Shown: in pieces, positions 9,772 through 18,953 of the stretch
Layout: the number at the start of each line of letters is the position of its first letter
Numbering within the stretch: the first letter of the stretch is position 1
NCBI RefSeq assembly: GCF_947500065.1
Contig: NZ_CANMQT010000007.1
Coordinates: 62,001 to 126,000, forward strand
Origin: an uncultured Aquimarina sp.
Lineage (GTDB): Bacteria; Bacteroidota; Bacteroidia; Flavobacteriales; Flavobacteriaceae
DNA length: 64,000 nt
Reading direction: 5' to 3'
Program-made: the position numbers and the translations under genes
Notes under the pieces: model-generated
What the model was told of the DNA's origin: nothing
The model's database searches: none
What the model saw: only the letters and a program-made list of their open reading frames with translations

Positions 9772-10736
9772 TATAAAATACCTTCTCTCATTAGATCATG
9801 AATATGTAAAAGCCCTGCATAGTCACCTTTCTTTTCAGCTAATAATTGGGAGATACCATATTCTTCTAGTCTGTCTAAAGCATCTACAGCCATAGCTTCT
9901 ACATCGATGCGTTTAGGACTAGGAGACATAATGTCTTTAGCAGTTAACCCGTTAAAAGAGGTGTTAGTGGTTAGCATTCTTCGTAAATCTCCATCTGTAA
10001 TAATTCCGATAATTTTATTGTGTTCGGTTACCGCGGTAGCACCTAATCTTTTTTCTGTCATTTCTACGATCACATCATTGATATTAGAATCAGGACTTAC
10101 TTCTGGTTTTTCGTTTTTTGATACAATATCGTTTACACGAAGATATAGCTTCTTTCCTAAGGCTCCTCCTGGATGATATTTGGCAAAATCTGTGCTAGAA
10201 AAACCTTTCAGATTTAATAAGCAAACTGCTACAGCATCACCAATTACCAATTGTGCTGTTGTACTAGTTGTAGGAGCTAGATTATTAGGACAAGCTTCTT
10301 TTTCTACGTAAGCATTTAAAACATAGTCAGCTTCTTTCCCCAGAAAAGAATCTTTATTAGAAGTGATCCCAATTAAAGTATTGTTAAAGTTTTTAATTAA
10401 GGGAACAAGTACTTTGATTTCGGGAGTATTTCCACTTTTAGAAATACAAATAACCACATCATCTTTGAGAATATTACCCAAATCTCCATGAATAGCATCC
10501 GCAGCGTGCATAAAGACAGCAGGTGTACCAGTAGAATTCATAGTAGCTACTATTTTTGAAGCAATAATAGCACTTTTACCGATCCCTGTAATAATAACTC
10601 GACCGTTAGAATTATGTATGGCATGAACAGCTTCAGCAAACTCTTGGTCTATAAGCTGTTCCAAATGTGCAATAGCTTTGGCTTCTTCATGAATAGTTTT
10701 TTGGGCAAAAGAAATAATAGTATCAAGGGTGTTCAA
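9771..10736 (-). CDS. kdsD: KpsF/GutQ-type sugar-phosphate isomerase (arabinose-5-phosphate isomerase)
   Basis: The enzyme converts ribulose 5-phosphate to arabinose 5-phosphate, the first step to Kdo for LPS. An N-terminal SIS domain (about 35-190) with GIGKSAIIASKI and SKSGNTPEIK is followed by two CBS domains (about 205-321), with IIGIITDGDLRR visible. At 321 residues the length is typical. It is the first gene of a kdsD-tatC-CMD operon and is divergent from recQ across 230 nt. Confidence 0.93.
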   Translation of the reverse strand: MNTLDTIISFAQKTIHEEAKAIAHLEQLIDQEFAEAVHAIHNSNGRVIITGIGKSAIIASKIVATMNSTGTPAVFMHAADAIHGDLGNILKDDVVICISKSGNTPEIKVLVPLIKNFNNTLIGITSNKDSFLGKEADYVLNAYVEKEACPNNLAPTTSTTAQLVIGDAVAVCLLNLKGFSSTDFAKYHPGGALGKKLYLRVNDIVSKNEKPEVSPDSNINDVIVEMTEKRLGATAVTEHNKIIGIITDGDLRRMLTTNTSFNGLTAKDIMSPSPKRIDVEAMAVDALDRLEEYGISQLLAEKKGDYAGLLHIHDLMREGIL

Positions 10737-10966
10737 AATTTATAAAATTTGCGTGTTATAAATAAAGATTTTATTATCTTTAATTATGCAAAGGTATGTA
10801 ATACCTTATGAATTTTAAATAGTGCCGAAAAAAAGCTTGCTATTTTTAGTTTGTTTATCTTTGGTAACTTTTTTAAAAAGAACAATCCACTAGATCTTTA
10901 ATTGGGGAAAAAGGTTTAAGTGATAGCTATTTTAATTTAATTGGTATATAAAAGTTAAACGATTTA

Positions 10967-13174
10967 ATGAGTTTGAACAAAACCGACTTACAAGGAGCTT
11001 TAAAAAAGTACTTTGGTTTTAGTCAATTTAGAGGATTGCAGGAGAAGGTAATAGAAAGTATTTTGAATAAAGAGAATACTTTTGTTATTATGCCAACGGG
11101 TGGTGGAAAATCCCTTTGCTACCAACTTCCTGCCTTAATGTGCGAAGGAACAGCTATTGTAGTTTCTCCGTTAATCGCACTAATGAAAAATCAAGTAGAT
11201 GCTATTCGAAGTATTTCTTCTGAAGAAGGAATAGCACATGTGTTAAATTCTTCCCTTAATAAATCTGAGGTTAAGAGAGTAAAAGAAGATATTGTTAGTG
11301 GTGTGACTAAGTTATTGTATGTAGCACCGGAATCTCTTACCAAAGAAGAATATGTAGATTTTCTTAAAGAACAAAAAATTTCTTTTCTGGCTGTGGATGA
11401 AGCGCATTGTATAAGCGAATGGGGACACGATTTTAGACCAGAATACAGAAATCTAAAGAGTATTATAAAGAGAATCGGAGAGAACATCCCGATTATTGGA
11501 CTTACAGCTACGGCTACTCCAAAAGTACAAGAAGATATTCTTAAGAATTTAGCAATGAGCAATGCCCAAACATTTAAGGCATCGTTTAATCGCCCTAATT
11601 TATACTATGAAATACGTCCTAAAACAAAAAATGTGGATGCGGACATTATCCGTTTTGTAAAACAAAATAGCGGTAAAAGTGGTATTGTATATTGCTTGAG
11701 TAGAAAAAGAGTGGAAGAGCTTGCGCAAACCTTAGAGGTTAATGGCGTTAAAGCAGTTCCATATCACGCAGGTCTGGATGCTAAAACCAGGGCTAAACAT
11801 CAGGATATGTTCTTAATGGAAGATGCGGATGTAGTGGTAGCAACAATTGCTTTTGGAATGGGAATCGATAAACCGGATGTACGGTTTGTAATTCATCACG
11901 ATATTCCTAAAAGTATAGAAAGTTACTATCAGGAAACAGGTCGCGCCGGTAGAGATGGAGGAGAAGGTCATTGTTTAGCGTATTATGCGTACAAGGATAT
12001 TGAGAAGCTAGAAAAATTTATGAGTGGTAAACCTGTTGCAGAGCAGGAAATAGGTCATGCACTTTTACAAGAAGTTGTGGCTTTTGCAGAAACTTCAATT
12101 TCCAGACGTAAATTTATATTGCATTATTTTGGTGAAGAGTTTGATGATGTTACGGGAGATGGTGCCGATATGGATGATAATATTCGTAATCCAAAGAAAA
12201 AACACGAAGCAAAAGATGAAGTGCAACTTTTACTGAAAGTTGTAAGTAAAACTGGAGAAATCTATAAGTCTAAAGATTTAGTAAGTACGTTAGTTGGTAA
12301 GAGTAATGCATTGATTATTTCTCATAGAACTCACGAGCAACCTTTTTTTGGAACAGGAAAATCCAGAGAAGATAAATATTGGATGGCATTAATACGACAA
12401 GTATTAGTTTCTGGATATCTTAAAAAAGATATAGAAACCTATGGTGTTATCAGAATTACTCCTAAAGGAAGAGAATTTATAGAGGAACCTATTAGTTTTA
12501 TGATGACAGAAGATCATGTATATGATGAAACTAAAGATGATTCTATCATTACTGCTGCCAAAGCAGGAGGCAAAGCAGGAGGAACCGATGATCGATTGGT
12601 AGGAATGCTAAAAGATTTACGAAAAAGTGTAGCAAAGAAGTTAGGAGTTCCTCCATTTGTAGTATTTCAGGATCCGTCTTTAGAGGATATGGCATTAAAA
12701 TATCCTATTACCGTAGAAGAACTTGGCAATGTTCATGGAGTAGGAGAGGGAAAGGCTAAAAAATATGGAAAAGAATTTGCAACTTTTATCGCTAAATATG
12801 TAGATGAAAATGATATCATGCGTCCTGACGATTTTGTTGTAAAAAGTACAGGAGCCAATAGTGGTCTTAAATTATATATCATTCAGAATGTGGATAGAAA
12901 ATTACCACTAGACGATATTGCTGCGGCCAAAGGAATGGATATGCCTGAGTTTATTAAAGAAATGGAGGCTATTGTATATAGTGGTACCAAATTGAATATT
13001 ACATATTGGATAGATGAAATATTGGATGAAGATCAACAAGAGGAAATCCATGAATATTTTATTGAAGCTGAAAATGACAAAATAGACACTGCTATTGAAG
13101 AATTTGATGGAGATTATGATGACGAAGAATTGAGACTGTATCGTATCAAATTTATTAGTGATGTAGCGAACTAA
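10967..13174 (+). CDS. recQ: ATP-dependent DNA helicase RecQ
   Basis: RecQ unwinds DNA in recombination and repair. The motifs are complete: Walker A TGGGKS at 44-49, DEAH at 144-147 within AVDEAHCISEWGHDF, and the arginine-finger region ETGRAGRDG. Then come the RQC region and an HRDC domain near 555-630 (VHGVGEGKAKKYG). The usual zinc-binding cysteines of RQC are not evident. The protein has 735 residues with an acidic C-terminal extension, a common length in Bacteroidetes. It ends before a strong bidirectional hairpin at 13201-13228. Confidence 0.95.
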   Translation: MSLNKTDLQGALKKYFGFSQFRGLQEKVIESILNKENTFVIMPTGGGKSLCYQLPALMCEGTAIVVSPLIALMKNQVDAIRSISSEEGIAHVLNSSLNKSEVKRVKEDIVSGVTKLLYVAPESLTKEEYVDFLKEQKISFLAVDEAHCISEWGHDFRPEYRNLKSIIKRIGENIPIIGLTATATPKVQEDILKNLAMSNAQTFKASFNRPNLYYEIRPKTKNVDADIIRFVKQNSGKSGIVYCLSRKRVEELAQTLEVNGVKAVPYHAGLDAKTRAKHQDMFLMEDADVVVATIAFGMGIDKPDVRFVIHHDIPKSIESYYQETGRAGRDGGEGHCLAYYAYKDIEKLEKFMSGKPVAEQEIGHALLQEVVAFAETSISRRKFILHYFGEEFDDVTGDGADMDDNIRNPKKKHEAKDEVQLLLKVVSKTGEIYKSKDLVSTLVGKSNALIISHRTHEQPFFGTGKSREDKYWMALIRQVLVSGYLKKDIETYGVIRITPKGREFIEEPISFMMTEDHVYDETKDDSIITAAKAGGKAGGTDDRLVGMLKDLRKSVAKKLGVPPFVVFQDPSLEDMALKYPITVEELGNVHGVGEGKAKKYGKEFATFIAKYVDENDIMRPDDFVVKSTGANSGLKLYIIQNVDRKLPLDDIAAAKGMDMPEFIKEMEAIVYSGTKLNITYWIDEILDEDQQEEIHEYFIEAENDKIDTAIEEFDGDYDDEELRLYRIKFISDVAN

Positions 13175-13200
13175 TTTGAATAGTAATTATAAAGATTATA

Positions 13201-13228
13201 AAAGGCTTTGACATCTGTCAAAGCCTTT
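13201..13228. terminator. Bidirectional terminator between recQ and GG peptide 1
   Basis: A perfect 13-bp stem, AAAGGCTTTGACA paired with TGTCAAAGCCTTT, has a 2-nt loop. It sits between two convergent genes and has A and T runs at its ends, so it can serve both. Confidence 0.85.
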
Positions 13229-13257
13229 GTCTTATGATTGATTTTAAAGATTAAGGA

Positions 13258-13488
13258 TTATGCCCAATCAACAGGTCCATCATCACCTCCATCGGTACAT
13301 TGGGAGGCGTTATGGATCTGATAAGGGAAGTTTAATAAACAATATTGACTTGCTCCAGAAGGCTGTCTAGCCGTAGTTCCGTGACAGACGTATCGACATT
13401 GTAGTGAAAATCCACCACCATTAATAGCTTTTTGATTCTCTTTGTTTAATTTTTCAATCCCGTTTAGATTTAAAAGGTTTTTTAACAT
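13258..13488 (-). CDS. GG-leader peptide 1 (bacteriocin/pheromone-like precursor)
   Basis: The 76-residue precursor begins MLKNLLNLNG, matching the four other leader peptides in this window, so I place the start at 13488 and not at the longer frame from 13536. The 25-residue leader ends in NGG, the double-glycine cleavage signal of peptides exported by C39-peptidase ABC transporters. The mature part of about 51 residues has four Cys, suggesting two disulfides. A shared 24-bp dyad lies 43 nt upstream (13531-13554). No transporter is in the window. Whether it is a bacteriocin, a signal or something else is not known. Confidence 0.8.
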   Translation of the reverse strand: MLKNLLNLNGIEKLNKENQKAINGGGFSLQCRYVCHGTTARQPSGASQYCLLNFPYQIHNASQCTDGGDDGPVDWA

Positions 13489-13530
13489 GATTTGTTGAAT
13501 TAATGATTTGTATATTCTTGAATTGTTTAT

Positions 13531-13554
13531 AGACACTCAAGGTTTATGTCTATT
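13531..13554 (-). promoter_or_regulatory. Shared dyad upstream of GG peptide 1
   Basis: Read on the minus strand this is AAT, then AGACATAAAC, then CTTGAGTGTCT, an imperfect 21-bp palindrome after AAT. The same element occurs at a similar distance before GG peptides 2, 3 and 4. It may be an operator or an RNA hairpin in the leader. Confidence 0.65.
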
Positions 13555-13704
13555 GTAAAGGTTAATGTTTCATAGAGGAGAATTGTTTCTTAAACTTATG
13601 TTAAAAAAAAGGGGAATTCAGCTATTGTTTTTTGGGTTATACTGTATTGAATTTGTCAATGAAATAGTTATTGTAAACATGTCTCATAGTTAGAATGAAC
13701 AAAA

Positions 13705-13738
13705 AAGAAGGCTTTGAAAATATTTTCAAAGCCTTCTT
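13705..13738 (-). terminator. Perfect 34-nt palindrome terminating the outer-membrane protein gene
   Basis: A perfect 17-bp inverted repeat is formed by AAGAAGGCTTTGAAAAT and its complement with no loop. On the minus strand it is followed by a T-run, so it ends transcription of the gene at 13766-14971. It shares the AAGGCTTTGA core with the hairpin at 13201-13228. Confidence 0.8.
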
Positions 13739-13765
13739 GCTATATGATTGTATTGTTGTTTTGAA

Positions 13766-14971
13766 TTAGAATATATTCATTGAAATATATAAACTGGAGC
13801 TAGTTAATTCGGAATCTGGTATTGCTGTACTTTTGGATATGTTTTTATTGGTATATTGTCTATAACCAACTTTAAAACGACCAGATCCAAAACCACCACC
13901 ATAGAAATAATTGGTTGTGGTATTTTCTATTTCATTATCTGCAAAAACATTTGATTCTGTACCAATATTAAAATCTACCGTAAGTCCTCCTTCCAGGAAT
14001 AACTCGAATTTTGAACTCAGGTAAATATGAAATCTAGGCCCAACAGCTACATTGATACTTTTATAATCCAACTCGAATTCACTGTTCGAAATAGCTAGAT
14101 CCCGGCCATCCATTGTAAAAGCTTTGTAAGTAGATTCTAAAAAGAAACTTAAATCCACTTTAGAAAATGGTATAAAGGTTTCAATAAATAGCCCATATCT
14201 AGGAACAAAAACATCGTCATAACTTACATTACCAGCACTTCCTGCTATAGAGTTGTGGGTAAAACCACTTAGGTCCATTGCAGCAACAATACCAATTCTA
14301 GTTTGGTTAATCTTTTTACGGATGATGTATTCGATCTTATTCCCTTTACACTCATTATATTTTTTGAAATATCTTTTCAGATCCCCTTGTGTATACGTCA
14401 ATCTGGATACATTCTGATTTTCGCAGTTTATTTTTTCTTGTAGCTGTTCTTGATAGGTGTTATTTTCTTGCGGAATGATCTTTTTTCCTGGTTTTTTGCT
14501 TTCATCAGGAGTGTAGAATACCTTATATATTAATAACTCTGGATATGCTGTGTTTTGGTCTGTGTAGAAAAAACGATGCACGTTATTTTCTGAGTATTGG
14601 TATAAAGTTGTTTTACTTTTTAGGATCGTTCTAAGAAATATTTTTTTGTATTTAAGATTTGGATCTTTTGATTTAGTGGATTTACCTACAGTATCTCCAT
14701 TTAGATCAAATTGTAAGATATACCTTTTAAATCTATAATCTTCACCTACTGCAAACTCTTTAATGTCTTCGATGTTTTCAGTCTTAGGGCTAGAAGATAT
14801 GGTTCGTTTCCATTCGAATTCTGTGGGATTACTTTTCCAGGAAAGTTTTTTGATTAAGCATTCTTTTCGTTTTCCGTTATTATCAATAAAGTATCCAGCT
14901 TCATAGATGCTCTGTGCGCTAATAGTAGACATAAAAAATATACCCACTATAAAACAAAATAATGATTTCAT
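13766..14971 (-). CDS. Outer-membrane beta-barrel protein, hypothetical
   Basis: A signal peptide (ending MSTISAQ) is followed by an N-terminal region of about 200 residues, rich in Lys and Tyr, and a C-terminal half with alternating aromatic/hydrophobic residues and many short strands (from about residue 225, RIGIVAAMDLSGF onward). The end, SLYISMNIF, has the terminal aromatic residue typical of outer-membrane barrels. The architecture resembles the generic porin-like barrel proteins of Flavobacteriia. It lies between two GG-peptide genes on the same strand with terminators on both sides. Function is unknown. Confidence 0.7.
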   Translation of the reverse strand: MKSLFCFIVGIFFMSTISAQSIYEAGYFIDNNGKRKECLIKKLSWKSNPTEFEWKRTISSSPKTENIEDIKEFAVGEDYRFKRYILQFDLNGDTVGKSTKSKDPNLKYKKIFLRTILKSKTTLYQYSENNVHRFFYTDQNTAYPELLIYKVFYTPDESKKPGKKIIPQENNTYQEQLQEKINCENQNVSRLTYTQGDLKRYFKKYNECKGNKIEYIIRKKINQTRIGIVAAMDLSGFTHNSIAGSAGNVSYDDVFVPRYGLFIETFIPFSKVDLSFFLESTYKAFTMDGRDLAISNSEFELDYKSINVAVGPRFHIYLSSKFELFLEGGLTVDFNIGTESNVFADNEIENTTTNYFYGGGFGSGRFKVGYRQYTNKNISKSTAIPDSELTSSSLYISMNIF

Positions 14972-15088
14972 GAATTAGATGATCTGAGTTTGTGAAGCAG
15001 TAAATATAGCTTTTTTGTTAAAAATCAGATCATTTGATATGAAAATAATTTTTTTTGAAACCTGTAGAATTGAGTTTTAAAGATAAAC

Positions 15089-15118
15089 AAAGAGATTGCT
15101 AACAACAGCAATCTCTTT
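15089..15118. terminator. Terminator after GG peptide 2
   Basis: The stem AAAGAGATTGCT pairs with AGCAATCTCTTT around a 6-nt loop, with T-runs on the outer sides. It lies 52 nt downstream of the GG peptide 2 stop and upstream of the outer-membrane protein gene. Confidence 0.75.
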
Positions 15119-15169
15119 TTAATTATTCCCCTATTTTTCAGAGCTACATATTAATTGCTCTTGAATATT

Positions 15170-15355
15170 TTAATTATCAGGAGATCCTGCACAGCACATT
15201 AGTCTTGGTCGTCCACCAATAAACACTAAACTACCTCCATACATGCATCCTTGAATATCATCACAGTTTGTGTGAAATGTACCTCCATTAACTGTTTTTT
15301 GTTCTTTTTTGTTTAACTCTTGAACCCCGTTTACATTTAAAATGTTTTTTAACAT
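15170..15355 (-). CDS. GG-leader peptide 2 (bacteriocin/pheromone-like precursor)
   Basis: The 61-residue precursor has the shared 25-residue leader (MLKNILNVNG at the start, LNKKEQK, then VNGG). The mature part is about 36 residues with four Cys, two of them adjacent (MCCAG). The ATG at 15355 follows the shared 24-bp dyad (15396-15419) by 40 nt. It is the gene immediately downstream of the CHAT cassette, on the same strand, with 246 nt between them, which suggests its own promoter. The activity of the mature peptide is unknown. Confidence 0.8.
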   Translation of the reverse strand: MLKNILNVNGVQELNKKEQKTVNGGTFHTNCDDIQGCMYGGSLVFIGGRPRLMCCAGSPDN

Positions 15356-15395
15356 AATATATATATTAATTGTTTTGTTTCCTTGAACATTTAAA

Positions 15396-15419
15396 AGACA
15401 CTCAAGGTATGTGTCTATT
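15396..15419 (-). promoter_or_regulatory. Shared dyad upstream of GG peptide 2
   Basis: On the minus strand the element reads AAT, then AGACACATAC, then CTTGAGTGTCT. It differs from the element of peptide 1 at two positions only. The position relative to the start codon matches the other three copies. Confidence 0.65.
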
Positions 15420-15601
15420 AGAATGTTCTTCGAAGTATAGATATGTTACTATGCGAAAATGGTTTTTTTTTGAAATTAATTTCAATTATTTGAAATTCAG
15501 TTAGTTGTTGATGGGTGTTTAGTAAGAGAATAGAAAAGAACAGATTGTTTTTTTGATAATTGTCAACCTACGTTATAATTATTTGATGTAAAAAAATATT
15601 A

Positions 15602-18376
15602 TTATTTCCTATATATAAACATACTAAGCAATATTATAAGCAACAGAGCAATACCTATGAGTATAAAAATAGTATAGTCTGATGTTGGCAACAATGTCCC
15701 ACTATCACCAATTAATACCAGCGACGCCCAATAATGCGGAGAAGCTTCTGCATCGGTATTATTGTTTAAGTACGTAAGTTTTGCGGCTCGTAACGCTGCT
15801 GATTTAGTTTGTCCTTCACTAAGGTTTTTATAAAAATCAGAAGTAATCGTGGCAGTTGCTTTATCATTGGTGCTCCACAACGATGGAATCACAGTATTGG
15901 CTCCGGATTTAAAAAAGCCACGAGCAAGACTTAATACACCTTCGCCTCGGCTAATTTTTCCTAGAGAAGTATTACAGGCACTTAAAACTACTAATTCCGC
16001 TTGGCTCTGTAGGGAGTTTAGCTCTAGGTCCGTCAATTTAGAATTACGAAAAGCAATCCAAGGTGCTATCGAATCAGAAGCGTCTGCATGCGTTGCTAGG
16101 TGCAGTATTTTATAGTTCTTTATCTCTTTGATAAAATTTTCTTTAGTGGCTTCCTTATCTAATAGCAAAGTTCCATCGTACAAATCATTTGCGTATGTGA
16201 TCTCTTTTGTGCTATTTTTTAATGGTGTTAATTGATTAGTGAAATTGACGGGAGCAATCCCCAGAAAATCCTGATCAGCTTTTCTTACTATCGAAGCATT
16301 TTTTTCTTGAAACGTAAGTGAGAACGCATAATTAATTTCATTGTCTTCTATTAGATATCTATTTTTATCAATATCGGTTATTAATGCCTCAAAAGGAATC
16401 ATACCCAACATATGATCCGGAATAATAGTAATTTTTTTGTCTTTTAGTGATGCTCTAATCTCTTTAGGGAATAAAGATTTGTATAAAGAATTTGAGATCA
16501 TTTTATATGCATTGATATCTTCTTTAGTAGTAAAAGGTTTATGAAGTTGTTCTCTTAATGTTTTTATGTTATTTAAAAGTGTATCAATATTTTCCAGCTT
16601 AAAGATCTTATTTTCCTGGTCAGATAATAGCATTCCATATCCATAAGGAGTCGTATATCCGATCCTTTCTGCCATAGTATATTGAATAACTACTTCGTCT
16701 TTTTTAGCTTTGATTTGCGATAGCGATAATACATCCGGAATTTCCTTAGACAAAAAGTACTCTGGATAAAACTCTGCAATAGAATCGTGAAAACGCTGAA
16801 GTTCTTCCTTTTTGTCAAAAATCAATATCGATAAAGAATCTTGTTTTTGATCAGAAAGCCCTTGTTTTTGTTCTCCAAGAGAGGCGATCTTGCTTTTAAA
16901 TGCCAATTCTTTTTCTAAAATAGTTGTTGGTAGCTCATCTTTACTTCTATTAAGATCTTGCATGAGTAGCAATGCCTTGTTTTTTTCCATTAGATAAAAA
17001 GCTTTGTCTAATAGGTTGCCCTGATAACAAGCTTCTAAGCCTATGATATAAACTTCTGAAGCAAGATCCCGCCATCGAAGTTTTGTTTTGTAAGAAGCAT
17101 CTGATGTCAGCATTATTTCAATTAATTTATCAGCAGTTTCTAAGGTTTTTAATGCTTGTAGATATGATTTCTGATTATTAATATCAATTCCTTGATCCAA
17201 ATGGGTTTTAATTTTTGTTTTTAAAATCCTTAGAAGTAATGACTTTTTTTCTACCCTAGTGAGTTGTTCTTTGGTTGGCTGCCAACCAATGTTGGGTTTT
17301 TGTTCATTAAAAAAACCTGCAATAGATTCCTGATATAAGTTTATAGCTTTATCATATTTACTTTCTTTATAGGCAAGCTTTCCATAGCCAAAATAGATGG
17401 ATTTTAATAATTCAGGTCTATTTTCTACCAATGCTAATGATTTATCAAAATATTCTTTGGCAATTACCATATCCAACTCGATATATGCTAAACCTAAATT
17501 ATAGTAAGAAGAGCATAGGTAGTAATCACTTTTTATCTCTTTGGCTATTTGAACTGCTTCTTTATAATATGATATGGCTGTTATAAGGTTTTTAGTTTCA
17601 CCATTTTTGATATAGTCAATGTCACCGTTTTCGTGATACTCAACACCTATATTCAATTTAATCAAGTATTTGTCTTTTTTATCAGAGTTTTGAATTCTTT
17701 TTATAATTGAATCTGCTAAGAGTAAGTGTCGTACAACTTGTTTCCCAGTTTTCATTTGGCCCATACTTCTATATGAAAAGGCCAATTTAATATGGTTTTT
17801 TATTATTTTTTGTTGATCTTTTAATGGGTCTAAATACTGAAACACCTTTAAACGGTTTTCGACAGCATTATAAGGATCTTGTAGTTTGTGATAGCTGTTA
17901 GCTAAATAATTATAGGCTCTTATATTTAGGGACTTTTTTTTGAAGGGAACTGCTTTTTTAAAGGCCTTGGTAGCATCTTGATAATTTTCATATTTATAAA
18001 AGATGTATCCTAGGTTAATATAGCTGTTTTTTAAGAGTTCTTTGTCAAAAGGGATGGCTTTCTTTTTGGCATCAATGGCAAGCTGAGCATAGAAGAGGGT
18101 ACTTTTTTTATTCTTTTTTTTGTAATGCCATTTTGCTAATTCATGGGCATCTGTACCTAATTGAGTATAGTCGTTTTTATTTTTATAGTTGTCAAAAAGC
18201 TGCGTGTATAGTCGTTTTTTGATAGTATCATTTTCTGAACTTATTAGAATTGAATCTAATACCGGAGACATTTTCTGTCCGTAAAGGTGTAGGTTTAATG
18301 AAAAGTAAAGTACATAAAACAAGAAAGGGAAATACATTCCCTTTCTTACTTTGTTAAAATAATACATTTTATTCAT
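15602..18376 (-). CDS. TPR-CHAT protease, exported and membrane-anchored (paralogue 1)
   Basis: The 924-residue protein begins with a signal peptide, continues with about 10 TPR-like helical repeats (about 60-450), a coiled linker, and a C-terminal CHAT domain of the caspase/separase clan (about 600-880). It ends in a single membrane segment (about 900-920) with basic residues after it. The catalytic pair is present: His763 in HLATHA and Cys801 in LSACNT, 38 residues apart. This topology puts TPRs and protease in the periplasm. I place the start at 18376, 5 nt after the lipoprotein stop; a longer frame reaches 18415 and overlaps it. CHAT proteases are known from TPR-CHAT effectors; the substrate here is unknown. 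Confidence 0.82.
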   Translation of the reverse strand: MNKMYYFNKVRKGMYFPFLFYVLYFSLNLHLYGQKMSPVLDSILISSENDTIKKRLYTQLFDNYKNKNDYTQLGTDAHELAKWHYKKKNKKSTLFYAQLAIDAKKKAIPFDKELLKNSYINLGYIFYKYENYQDATKAFKKAVPFKKKSLNIRAYNYLANSYHKLQDPYNAVENRLKVFQYLDPLKDQQKIIKNHIKLAFSYRSMGQMKTGKQVVRHLLLADSIIKRIQNSDKKDKYLIKLNIGVEYHENGDIDYIKNGETKNLITAISYYKEAVQIAKEIKSDYYLCSSYYNLGLAYIELDMVIAKEYFDKSLALVENRPELLKSIYFGYGKLAYKESKYDKAINLYQESIAGFFNEQKPNIGWQPTKEQLTRVEKKSLLLRILKTKIKTHLDQGIDINNQKSYLQALKTLETADKLIEIMLTSDASYKTKLRWRDLASEVYIIGLEACYQGNLLDKAFYLMEKNKALLLMQDLNRSKDELPTTILEKELAFKSKIASLGEQKQGLSDQKQDSLSILIFDKKEELQRFHDSIAEFYPEYFLSKEIPDVLSLSQIKAKKDEVVIQYTMAERIGYTTPYGYGMLLSDQENKIFKLENIDTLLNNIKTLREQLHKPFTTKEDINAYKMISNSLYKSLFPKEIRASLKDKKITIIPDHMLGMIPFEALITDIDKNRYLIEDNEINYAFSLTFQEKNASIVRKADQDFLGIAPVNFTNQLTPLKNSTKEITYANDLYDGTLLLDKEATKENFIKEIKNYKILHLATHADASDSIAPWIAFRNSKLTDLELNSLQSQAELVVLSACNTSLGKISRGEGVLSLARGFFKSGANTVIPSLWSTNDKATATITSDFYKNLSEGQTKSAALRAAKLTYLNNNTDAEASPHYWASLVLIGDSGTLLPTSDYTIFILIGIALLLIILLSMFIYRK
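16035..16324. repeat. Near-identical tract shared with CHAT paralogue 2
   Basis: These 290 nt match 19390-19679 at 289 positions; the only difference I find is at 16156. The flanks on both sides differ at many third positions. The tract covers the catalytic His codon (16088-16090). It is best read as a recent gene-conversion tract. Confidence 0.8.
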
Positions 18377-18381
18377 ATTCC

Positions 18382-18843
18382 TTAGAGTTGACCGTGTAAA
18401 GGAACATCTGCGCAAGTTTCATAATAACCATTTTTGGCTATCAGTGAATATTTTATAGTAGGAAAACCATCATCATCATCATCATCCATTTCCGCTACAG
18501 CATCAGTAGCATTATTTTCTTTATCATTTTTAATAATGATCCCGTATAATTCATTACAAGGCACTCTCCATTCATCTACCTCATAACAACCATCTTCAAA
18601 AAGTACTAAGATTGAACTAAACATGTTCTCTCTTGCCCAAGTATGAAAATCATCTCTGTCTTGCTGAGTCCAATCTACTGGATAACGTACAAAAAAATTA
18701 CAATGTGGGGTGAAATTAAACTTAGAGAGGTTTTCTTCTTGGGTTTGTTGTACTTCTTCTTCAAGTACATTTTCTTCTGTTGAGCAGCTTTGCATTCCAA
18801 TTACAAAAACTGCCGCTACTAATAGTAACGCGATTTTTTTCAT
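18382..18843 (-). CDS. CHAT-associated lipoprotein 1
   Basis: The start at 18843 (MKKIALLLVAAVFVIGMQSC) is chosen because the paralogue at 21745 starts there, and because the DNA further upstream is a conserved non-coding block; a longer frame reaches 18867. The lipobox is IGMQSC. The mature part has a GCYEVDEWRVPC motif shared with lipoprotein 2 (GCDYVDEWFIRC), whose two Cys could bond, and a run of Asp near the C-terminus. The stop lies 5 nt before the CHAT gene, so the pair is probably translationally coupled. Function is unknown; it may sit on the outer membrane and contact the CHAT protein. Confidence 0.72.
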   Translation of the reverse strand: MKKIALLLVAAVFVIGMQSCSTEENVLEEEVQQTQEENLSKFNFTPHCNFFVRYPVDWTQQDRDDFHTWARENMFSSILVLFEDGCYEVDEWRVPCNELYGIIIKNDKENNATDAVAEMDDDDDDGFPTIKYSLIAKNGYYETCADVPLHGQL

Positions 18844-18865
18844 TTTTAAAATGTTTTTTGTTTTC

Positions 18866-18920
18866 ATTATTTATTAGTATGTTTCCCTAACCTAATAAAT
18901 GTTACCACGCGAAAGTAAAA
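18866..18920 (-). promoter_or_regulatory. Conserved promoter/leader block of CHAT-associated lipoprotein 1
   Basis: These 55 nt match 22321-22375 at 52 positions. The block contains an inverted repeat TTATTAG (18871-18877) and CTAATAA (18892-18898) that could form a leader hairpin. A TACTTTCG stretch on the minus strand is one base off the TAnnTTTG promoter box. Confidence 0.6.
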
Positions 18921-18953
18921 AAAAAATAAACTTGTATTTTTTTCCTACACAAC

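Noticed and set aside
15602..18376. Known CHAT-gasdermin or CRISPR-associated CHAT defence system
   Set aside because: No gasdermin, Cas or toxin gene is adjacent, and the proteins look exported, not cytosolic.
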